Program-made: the position numbers and the translations under genes | Notes under the pieces: model-generated | What the model was told of the DNA's origin: nothing | Databases searched by the model: none | Seen by the model: only the letters and a program-made list of their open reading frames with translations | From: Ktedonobacterales bacterium | Lineage (GTDB): Bacteria > Chloroflexota > Ktedonobacteria > Ktedonobacterales > JADMIN01 | DNA length: 5,729 bases | Assembly (NCBI GenBank): GCA_025935235.1 | Contig: JAICVT010000292.1 | Span: 1-5,729, forward strand | Direction of reading: 5' to 3' | In this document: positions 1 to 4,483 of the stretch, piece by piece | Layout of the letters: the number at the start of each line of letters is the position of its first letter | Numbering within the stretch: the stretch's first letter is position 1

Positions 1-1286
1 AGCGCAGCCACCCGCCAGGCGCGGCCCGTGGACAGCGGGTCCGCCAGCGGCCAGAGCAGCGCTGGCGTGACGATCAGCAACCCGATCATGTAGCGCCCGG
101 AATGCGGATTGTTGGCGGCCGTGGCGCTGAGCGTGTAGCCCACAATCGTCAGCCACGCGGCCAGCGTCAGCAGCAGCCGCGCCAGATCGCGCGCGTGCGC
201 CGAATCAGCCAGCGTCTGCCATAGCTCCCACGGCTGGCGCAGCGTCGCCGGGCGCAGGTCGAGCGCGCGCAGCGGGCGCGCGGTGGCTGCCACCAGCAGC
301 GCCAGATAGCCCAGGCTCCAGCCGCCGCCGATGACGACCGCGGCGACCATGCCCCAGCTCGGCGGGCCATACAGCGGCAGCGCCTCCACCGGATAGAGAT
401 TCGTCAGCCCGGTGACGGTCGGCAGGGTATAGAGCAGCGCGCCATCGAGCTGCTTTGGCAGCAGCGCCAGGCCAGACGGGCCAGCGCCTGCCCCAGCGTT
501 GAGCGAGCCGTGAAGGGACAGGGAGACGGCGATCGGGTTTTGACTGAGCGGTGTGGTCAGCGTGTAGAGGATGTCGGGCGCGAGGCCGATCAGCAGCCCG
601 GCCAGCGGCAGCGCCAGCGCCCAGCCGCGCAGCTCACGTCGGCAGTTCAGCCAGAGCAGCAGGCCGGAGGTCAGCGCGAACGGCGCGATGATGGTGTAGG
701 TATATAGCCCGAATCCAGCCATCACGCCCCAGGCGACGAAGCCGAGGGAGCGCAGCGCGCGTCGGCGACGCGGCGGTGGCTGCTCGGCGGTCGGCTGAGT
801 GAGCGCCAGCCACGCCGCCAGCGCGAACATGAGCGCGCCTAGCGCCAGCGTCTCGGCCTTGCCGCCATCGGCCAGCAGCTCGATCTTGACCACGAACGGC
901 GTTCCCACGATCAGCGCGGCCAGCGCGAGCAGCGCCACCCGCCGCGAATAGAGCAGGTGCGCCAGCCAGAAGACGCCGACCAGCAACGCCGCGTAGCAGG
1001 CCAGCATGCCCAGCCGCAGCGCCGCCGTGGAGACGCCGAAGAGGCGAAAGGCCAGCGCGCCCGCGTAGGCCTCGCCGACGCCCATGTAGTTCTGGCCGTA
1101 GAGGTAGATGGGACGCTCGCCACGCAGCAGAATGTGCATAGCCTCCACGCCCATCGTGCCTTCTTCGCTGTTCCCGTGGGGCCAGCCGATGAGGATCAGC
1201 GCCAGCCGCGTTGCCACGCCACAGACGATCAGCGCGCTCGCCGTCAGCGCATAGCCGTGGCGCTTGCCGAATGCAGTCAGACTCAA
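1..1286 (-). CDS. GT-C / family 39-like membrane glycosyltransferase, partial (C-terminus off the left edge)
   Basis: The minus strand stays open from 1286 to the window edge (428 codons) with no stop. The translation is strongly hydrophobic, with roughly eight to ten likely membrane helices. A first helix (about residues 12-35) is followed by a loop with NSEEGTMGVEAMHILLRGE (about 39-57) and then RPIYLYGQNYMGVGEAY (about 58-74). A small acidic loop after helix 1 plus a 'YGQNYMG' stretch is what I know from bacterial family 39 / dolichyl-phosphate-mannose-mannosyltransferase-like GT-C enzymes, where the loop acid is the likely catalytic residue. An RYM motif lies near residue 398. Such enzymes move a sugar from a lipid-phosphate donor to an acceptor outside the membrane; donor and acceptor cannot be told here. 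The start is uncertain: there is no in-frame ATG before residue 45, and TTG at 1286-1284 places a short basic N-terminus before helix 1. The frame is open upstream to a TAG at 1404-1406. The family call is firm, the exact role is not. Confidence 0.85.
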   Translation of the reverse strand, partial: MSLTAFGKRHGYALTASALIVCGVATRLALILIGWPHGNSEEGTMGVEAMHILLRGERPIYLYGQNYMGVGEAYAGALAFRLFGVSTAALRLGMLACYAALLVGVFWLAHLLYSRRVALLALAALIVGTPFVVKIELLADGGKAETLALGALMFALAAWLALTQPTAEQPPPRRRRALRSLGFVAWGVMAGFGLYTYTIIAPFALTSGLLLWLNCRRELRGWALALPLAGLLIGLAPDILYTLTTPLSQNPIAVSLSLHGSLNAGAGAGPSGLALLPKQLDGALLYTLPTVTGLTNLYPVEALPLYGPPSWGMVAAVVIGGGWSLGYLALLVAATARPLRALDLRPATLRQPWELWQTLADSAHARDLARLLLTLAAWLTIVGYTLSATAANNPHSGRYMIGLLIVTPALLWPLADPLSTGRAWRVAA

Positions 1287-1336
1287 CGGCGTCCCACTCT
1301 CTTCTTTTGCTCGCTTCGCGTGCGCTTTCGGGCGAA

Positions 1337-1373
1337 CCTCTCCCCCTGCCCCCTCCCCTTCAGGGAGGGGAAC
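1337..1373 (+). repeat. Palindromic C/G-tract repeat, copy A
   Basis: A C-rich run is followed by a hairpin with arms CCCCTCCC (1350-1357) and GGGAGGGG (1363-1370) around a 5-nt loop, then GAAC. Aligned with the other copies in this window it fits a shared pattern: CCTC, then CCCCC, then (A/G)GCCCCCTCTCC, a short loop, and GGGAGAGGGGGAA. The pattern resembles dispersed non-coding repeats I know from Chloroflexota and some other high-GC genomes. It is the most diverged copy on its left side (CTCTCC in place of CTCACC). Confidence 0.7.
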
Positions 1374-1425
1374 CCGTGGCGGGCGCTCTGCCGATGGCAA
1401 ACGCTACGTTCGCCCACCAACCACT

Positions 1426-1468
1426 GGCTCCCCCTCGCCCCGTGGGAGAGGGGGCTGGGGGGTGAGGT
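1426..1468 (-). repeat. Palindromic C/G-tract repeat, copy B (inverted)
   Basis: Read on the minus strand this copy gives CCTCACCCCCCAGCCCCC followed by TCTCCC, a short loop and a GAGGGGGAG arm, closely matching copy E at the right edge of the window. It faces copy A across about 52 bases, so A and B form an inverted pair. Some complementarity continues inward (GTGGCGGGCG near 1376-1385 against CGCCCACC near 1411-1418), which would allow a longer stem between the two copies. Confidence 0.75.
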
Positions 1469-1538
1469 CGCCCATGCCAGCAGCTTCCATTGTAGTACGC
1501 TCAGGCGGCGCCGACCTTTACAGAACAGCCCGATGGCG

Positions 1539-1582
1539 CACCCCCACCCCCAACCCCTTCCCCGCTTTGCGGGAGAGGGGAG
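1539..1582 (+). repeat. Palindromic C/G-tract repeat, copy C
   Basis: This plus-oriented copy has a CACCCCCACCCCCAACCCC lead followed by a short hairpin (CCCCGC / GCGGG) and GAGAGGGGAGC. It is less perfect than B, D and E but keeps the order C-tract, CCCC(T)TCCC, loop, GGGAGAGGGG. It pairs with copy D, about 80 bases away in the opposite orientation. Confidence 0.65.
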
Positions 1583-1657
1583 CTACGAGAGCCTTGGATA
1601 CGAGCGTTTGTGCTCACTCGTGGATTCGGTGATGAATCCTCGGCCTGCGGAAACGCT

Positions 1658-1700
1658 CCTGCTCCCTCTCCCTCTGGGAGAGGGCTGGGGTGAGGGCGCG
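1658..1700 (-). repeat. Palindromic C/G-tract repeat, copy D (inverted)
   Basis: The core is a perfect dyad: CCCTCTCCC (1664-1672), loop TCT, GGGAGAGGG (1676-1684), followed by CTGGGGTGAGGG. On the minus strand this reads CCCTCACCCCAGCCCTCTCCC, matching copies B and E. Its right end abuts the -35-like hexamer of the promoter for the carboxyltransferase gene, so the repeat sits immediately upstream of a likely RNA polymerase site. Confidence 0.75.
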
Positions 1701-1701
1701 C

Positions 1702-1731
1702 TTGCCGCTTGCGCCTGACGAGGGCTATACT
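1702..1731 (+). promoter_or_regulatory. Predicted sigma70-type promoter for the carboxyltransferase gene
   Basis: TTGCCG (1702-1707, 4 of 6 matches to TTGACA) and TATACT (1726-1731, 5 of 6 to TATAAT) are separated by 18 bases. Transcription would start near 1738 and give a leader of about 75 bases before the ATG at 1814. This also argues against the in-frame TTG at 1709 as the gene start, since it lies between the two promoter boxes. Predicted from sequence only. Confidence 0.5.
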
Positions 1732-1795
1732 CGCAGATGAGCGCGCCGCGCCGGGCCGCGCGCCAGAGGAACCTCAACGCCGAGGGAACGCCAGC

Positions 1796-1802
1796 GGAGG
1801 AG
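1796..1802 (+). promoter_or_regulatory. Ribosome binding site GGAGGAG deciding the start at 1814
   Basis: GGAGGAG lies 11 bases upstream of the ATG at 1814. It supports that ATG over the upstream in-frame TTG at 1709, which has no comparable site. Confidence 0.75.
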
Positions 1803-1813
1803 AAGCAGTCCAG

Positions 1814-3421
1814 ATGGCCGTTCTGGAGAGCCATATCGAGCGCGAGAGCGCCGCCTATCGCGAGAGCCGCGCCCACTTCGAGGGGCTGGTCGCCGAGTTG
1901 CGCGAGCGCACCGCGCAGGCGCGCGCGGGTGGTGGGCCAGAGGCCATCGCCAAGCACCGCAAGCGCAACAAACTGCTGGCGCGCGAGCGGGTTGAGGTGC
2001 TCTGCGATCCAGAGACGCCCTTTCTGGAGTTCAATCCACTGGCGGCCTGGGCGATGTACAACGGCGAAGCGCCCTCGGCGGGCATCGTGACGGGTGTTGG
2101 CGTCATCGAGGGGCAGGAGTGCGTTATCGTCGCCAACGACGCCACCGTCAAGGGCGGCACATACTTCCCGCTGACCGTCAAGAAGCACCTGCGCGCGCAG
2201 GAGATCGCCGAGCAGAATCATCTGCCCTGCGTATATCTGGTGGACTCCGGCGGCGCGTTTCTGCCACTGCAAGCCGATGTCTTCCCCGACCGCGAGCATT
2301 TCGGGCGCATCTTCTACAATCAGGCGCAGATGTCGGCCAAGCGTATCCCACAGATCGCGGCGGTGATGGGCTCCTGCACGGCGGGCGGCGCCTACATCCC
2401 GGCGATGAGCGACGAGACGGTCATCGTGCGCGGCAACGGCACGATCTTCCTGGGCGGGCCGCCGCTGGTGAAGGCCGCCACGGGCGAAGAGGTGACCGCC
2501 GAGGAGCTGGGTGGCGCCGATGTACACAGCCGCAGATCGGGCGTCACCGACCACTACGCGCTCAACGACGAGCATGCGCTAGCCATCGTGCGCAGCATCG
2601 TCAGCAACCTCAACCGGCGCAAGACCTATCCGTGGGATGTCACCGAGCCGGAGGAGCCGCGCTACGATCCACAGGACCTCTACGGCATCGTGCCGACCGA
2701 CCCGCGCCGCAGCTTCGACGTGCGCGAGGTGATCGCGCGGCTGGTGGATGGCAGCCGCTTCCACGAATTCAAGGCGCTGTATGGCGAGACGCTGGTCTGC
2801 GGCTTCGCCCGGCTGATGGGCTATCCGGTGGGCATCATCGCCAACAATGGCATCCTCTTCTCCGAGAGTGCGCTGAAGGCGACCCACTTCATCGAGCTGT
2901 GCTGCCAGCGCAAGACGCCACTGATCTTCCTGCAGAACATCACCGGCTTTATGATCGGCAAGCAATATGAGAACGGCGGCATCGCCAAGGATGGCGCCAA
3001 GATGGTGATGGCGGTGGCCAACGCGCAGGTTCCCAAGTTCACGGTCATCATCGGCGGCTCGTTTGGCGCGGGCAACTATGGCATGTGCGGGCGCGCCTAT
3101 AGCCCGCGCCAGCTCTGGATGTGGCCCAACGCGCGTATCTCGGTGATGGGCGGCGAGCAGGCCGCCAGCACGCTGCTGACGGTGCGCATGGAGGGGCAGA
3201 AGGCGCGCGGCAAGACGATGACGCCGGAGGAGCAGGAAGCCTTCAAAGCGCCGACGCTGGCCAAGTATGAGACAGAGGGCAATCCCTACTACAGCACGGC
3301 TCGGCTGTGGGACGACGGCATCATTGATCCGCTCGACACGCGGCGCACGCTGGCGCTGGGCATCGCCGCCGCGCTCAACGCGCCGATCCAGGAGACGACC
3401 TTCGGCGTGTTTCGGATGTAG
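1814..3421 (+). CDS. mccB: Methylcrotonyl-CoA carboxylase carboxyltransferase (beta) subunit
   Basis: The 535-residue product has the usual length of the bacterial beta subunit. It moves the carboxyl group from carboxybiotin to an acyl-CoA, most likely 3-methylcrotonyl-CoA, giving 3-methylglutaconyl-CoA in leucine breakdown; it acts in the cytoplasm in complex with a biotin-carrying alpha subunit. Two crotonase-like halves are visible. The N-terminal half has VDSGGAFLPLQ (143-153) and the oxyanion-loop motif GSCTAGGAYIPAMSDE (186-201), then IFLGGPPLVKAATGE and ELGGADVH (231-238). The C-terminal half has QNITGFMIGKQYENGGIAK (374-392), GGSFGAGNYGMCGRAYSPR (414-432) and WPNARISVMGGEQAA (437-451). 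These motifs fit MCC/geranyl-CoA carboxylase beta subunits better than propionyl-CoA types. Geranyl-CoA or another branched acyl-CoA remains possible. The first 35 codons of the longer open frame (from TTG 1709) overlap the promoter and show no family similarity. No alpha subunit or other leucine-pathway gene is adjacent. Confidence 0.93.
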   Translation: MAVLESHIERESAAYRESRAHFEGLVAELRERTAQARAGGGPEAIAKHRKRNKLLARERVEVLCDPETPFLEFNPLAAWAMYNGEAPSAGIVTGVGVIEGQECVIVANDATVKGGTYFPLTVKKHLRAQEIAEQNHLPCVYLVDSGGAFLPLQADVFPDREHFGRIFYNQAQMSAKRIPQIAAVMGSCTAGGAYIPAMSDETVIVRGNGTIFLGGPPLVKAATGEEVTAEELGGADVHSRRSGVTDHYALNDEHALAIVRSIVSNLNRRKTYPWDVTEPEEPRYDPQDLYGIVPTDPRRSFDVREVIARLVDGSRFHEFKALYGETLVCGFARLMGYPVGIIANNGILFSESALKATHFIELCCQRKTPLIFLQNITGFMIGKQYENGGIAKDGAKMVMAVANAQVPKFTVIIGGSFGAGNYGMCGRAYSPRQLWMWPNARISVMGGEQAASTLLTVRMEGQKARGKTMTPEEQEAFKAPTLAKYETEGNPYYSTARLWDDGIIDPLDTRRTLALGIAAALNAPIQETTFGVFRM

Positions 3422-3428
3422 CGGCGCA

Positions 3429-3469
3429 GGGGTGGGCGCGCTAGCCAAATGTCTAGCCGCGTGCGCCCC
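3429..3469 (+). terminator. GC-rich hairpin just after mccB, candidate terminator
   Basis: Starting 8 bases after the stop codon, GGGGTGGGCGCGCTAG (3429-3444) can pair with CTAGCCGCGTGCGCCCC (3453-3469) around an 8-base loop. The stem has about 15 pairs, two of them G-U, with one bulged C and one G-G mismatch. No T-run follows (ACAAGCAACC), so if it terminates transcription it is not a classic intrinsic terminator; it could instead protect the 3' end of the message. Confidence 0.5.
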
Positions 3470-3486
3470 ACAAGCAACCAGAACGA

Positions 3487-3541
3487 CCCATGCGCATGGG
3501 TTGCGCATGCCCTATGCTCTTCCCCGGACAGTCCCCATGCG
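3487..3541 (+). promoter_or_regulatory. Palindrome and repeated half-sites upstream of the nitroreductase-like gene
   Basis: CCCATGCGCATGGG (3487-3500) is a perfect 14-bp palindrome. Its core TGCGCATG (3491-3498) recurs at 3502-3509, exactly 11 bases later, about one helical turn. The half-site CCCATGCG returns at 3534-3541, just before the ribosome binding site. A -10-like TATGCT (3513-3518) lies between them, with no good -35, and the palindrome covers the -35 zone. This arrangement suits an operator for a dimeric regulator. The -10 call is weak; the palindrome itself is certain. Confidence 0.45.
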
Positions 3542-3547
3542 GCGCGC

Positions 3548-3554
3548 AGGAGAG
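3548..3554 (+). promoter_or_regulatory. Ribosome binding site AGGAGAG for the start at 3560
   Basis: AGGAGAG stands 5 bases before the ATG at 3560. It favours this start over an ATG at 3449 in the same frame, whose extra 37 residues would run through the palindrome region and show no family similarity. Confidence 0.7.
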
Positions 3555-3559
3555 CAACC

Positions 3560-3988
3560 ATGCCACGAACCGTTAGCTATCTCACAGTCATACTGCACGC
3601 CCTGACGGGTGGGCGGGCCTTCGATGGCGACGCGACCAGCCCGGTGGGCTTCCTCAAGCTGACGACGGTGGGGCGCAAGTCGGGCCAGTCGCGCACCGCG
3701 GAGCTGATCTACATCCGCGACGGAGACGCCTACGCGCTGACCGCCTCGAATGGCGGAAAGCCCCGCAACCCTGGCTGGTTCTACAACCTCCAGGCCAATC
3801 CAGCGGTGACGATCAAGGTTCACGGTGTCCGGCAGCGCGCCACGGCTGAGGTTGCCGACCCAGCGAAGCGCGATGAGCTATGGGCGCGGCTGACGCAGAT
3901 CGCGCCGATGTACAAGGGCTACGAGACACGCACGCAGCGCGTCATCCCGATGGTTCTCGTGCGCCCGATCCGCGAGGCTGACGCCTGA
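3560..3988 (+). CDS. Deazaflavin (F420)-dependent nitroreductase family protein (Ddn-like)
   Basis: The product has 142 residues, typical of the Ddn / DUF385 family of small split-barrel proteins that bind coenzyme F420 and reduce nitro-compounds or, in natural settings, quinones and other electrophiles. Family signatures run in order: LTTVGRKSGQSRTAELIYI (34-52), ALTASNGGKPRNPGWFYNLQ (59-78), ANPAVTIKVHG (79-89), an acidic-basic helix ADPAKRDELWARL (99-111), PMYKGYETRT (116-125) and the closing RVIPMVLVRPI (127-137). GRKSG with the following RT, and the NPGWFYNL stretch, are the most diagnostic. No signal peptide or membrane segment is seen. The gene has its own ribosome binding site and lies 138 bases after mccB with a hairpin between, so it is probably transcribed separately. 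Family membership is clear; the real substrate and whether the host makes F420 cannot be read here. Confidence 0.88.
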   Translation: MPRTVSYLTVILHALTGGRAFDGDATSPVGFLKLTTVGRKSGQSRTAELIYIRDGDAYALTASNGGKPRNPGWFYNLQANPAVTIKVHGVRQRATAEVADPAKRDELWARLTQIAPMYKGYETRTQRVIPMVLVRPIREADA

Positions 3989-4013
3989 GAGCGCTTGCCC
4001 TCAATCACGCAGC

Positions 4014-4058
4014 GGAGACTGGTTCGTCGCGTCAGTCTGATGTGACGAACCAGTCTCC
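4014..4058 (+). terminator. Perfect 15-bp inverted repeat after the nitroreductase-like gene, candidate terminator
   Basis: GGAGACTGGTTCGTC (4014-4028) is exactly complementary to GACGAACCAGTCTCC (4044-4058). The 15-base loop can close further with G-U pairs (GCG with TGT) and a small inner TCA/TGA stem. It lies 25 bases after the stop of the upstream gene. No T-run follows on either strand, so termination is plausible but not assured. It is unrelated in sequence to the C/G-tract repeats. Confidence 0.55.
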
Positions 4059-4383
4059 CTGTGCGTACTGTAACCTCGTGCGTAATGTTGTGTATTGGGC
4101 AGGCGCTCTGTGTGTCCACGCAGTGAGCTGACGAAGCCTGGCTGTGTTCCCGCAGGTAGCGCGGCCCCCCGATCACCAGATCGCCAACAGCCAGCAAGGA
4201 CGAGCGGCGGAGCCTCTATCTCCTGATTGGGGATGGCGCCGCACATCGTAGCGTTGCGCGTTGTCGCGCGTCAACCTGAGGATCCGCGCCATGCTCGTGG
4301 CGCGGCGCGCGAGGAAAGGCGAGGAAAGGAGGCGCGGGCTGCCTGCGCGCTCGTCTCCGTGGCTCTGTGGCGCGTGGGCCGGG

Positions 4384-4437
4384 TGTCACTGATCTCCAAA
4401 CCGGCGGCTCACAGTGAGCCAGCCAGAATCAGTCACA
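4384..4437 (+). promoter_or_regulatory. Nested dyad upstream of the secreted-protein gene (operator or leader hairpin)
   Basis: GGCTCAC-A-GTGAGCC (4406-4420) is a perfect 7-1-7 dyad. It sits inside a larger inverted repeat, TGTCACTGAT (4384-4393) against ATCAGTCACA (4428-4437), which matches at 9 of 10 positions. The two centres are about 2-3 bases apart. The whole lies 47 to 100 bases before the ATG at 4484. It may bind a dimeric regulator or fold in the transcript; the sequence alone does not decide. Confidence 0.4.
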
Positions 4438-4467
4438 TCACGCTCGGTCAGGCTATGCCTGCGATTG

Positions 4468-4473
4468 AAGGAG
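4468..4473 (+). promoter_or_regulatory. Ribosome binding site AAGGAG for the start at 4484
   Basis: AAGGAG lies 10 bases before the ATG at 4484, which begins a typical signal peptide. It supports this start. Confidence 0.75.
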
Positions 4474-4483
4474 CGCATCTGTT

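Larger units (their letters stand above)
1287..1813. other. Divergent intergenic region between the glycosyltransferase and carboxyltransferase genes
   Basis: About 527 bases separate two divergently transcribed genes. I see no convincing coding sequence; the open frames crossing it are rich in Pro, Arg and Ser and run through the repeats. It contains four palindromic C/G-tract repeats in alternating orientation, small dyads between them (GGATTC 1622-1627 with GAATCC 1634-1639; GAGCGTTT 1602-1609 with AAACGCTC 1651-1658) and a rightward promoter at its right end. For the leftward gene the only -10-like hexamer I noticed is TACAAT on the minus strand (1494-1489), without a good -35. If real, it would place repeats A and B in the 5' leader of the glycosyltransferase transcript. 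Confidence 0.7.
4059..4483. other. 425-base intergenic region with no convincing gene
   Basis: I find no protein or RNA gene I can name. Short open frames cross it on both strands (for example 4227-4517 plus and 4001-4246 minus), but they lack family motifs and overlap either the neighbouring hairpin or the next gene's start. It does hold structure: GCGCG/CGCGC (4256-4260 with 4265-4269), CCGCGCC/GGCGCGG (4284-4290 with 4299-4305), a tandem GAGGAAAGGC-GAGGAAAGGA (4311-4330), and a nested dyad at 4384-4437 listed separately. It probably includes the promoter and leader of the secreted-protein gene, although no clear -35/-10 pair stands out; TATGCC (4454-4459) is the nearest -10-like hexamer and is weak. 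Confidence 0.6.

Noticed and set aside
1337..1700. CRISPR array
   Set aside because: The repeats are palindromic, alternate in orientation, vary in sequence and are unevenly spaced, with no cas genes.
957..1718. 253-residue plus-strand frame crossing the glycosyltransferase start and the repeats
   Set aside because: Its first third is antisense to the glycosyltransferase and the rest is translated C/G-tract repeats (Pro/Leu-rich). There is no coherent protein signal.
1709..1813. Upstream TTG extension of mccB by 35 residues
   Set aside because: It falls between the predicted promoter boxes, lacks a ribosome binding site and adds no family similarity, while the ATG at 1814 has GGAGGAG in place and gives the usual 535-residue length.
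1583..2575. 330-residue open frame on the minus strand antisense to mccB
   Set aside because: It lies fully opposite a gene with clear family motifs, is rich in Arg, Ala, His and Gly without recognisable domains, and its C-terminal part is translated repeat D. High-GC codon bias commonly opens such antisense frames.
2579..3508. 309-residue open frame on the minus strand antisense to the rest of mccB
   Set aside because: Same reason: low-complexity Arg/Ala/His composition, no family motif, and complete overlap with the conserved second half of mccB.
4128..4180. Possible c-di-GMP (GEMM-I) riboswitch, from TGACGAAGCC and GGTAGCGCGGCC resembling parts of that motif
   Set aside because: The GCAAACC and GAAA-tetraloop portions are missing, GACGCAAAGCC is not intact, and the site is about 300 bases from the downstream start. 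A covariance-model search would settle it; by eye it does not fit.
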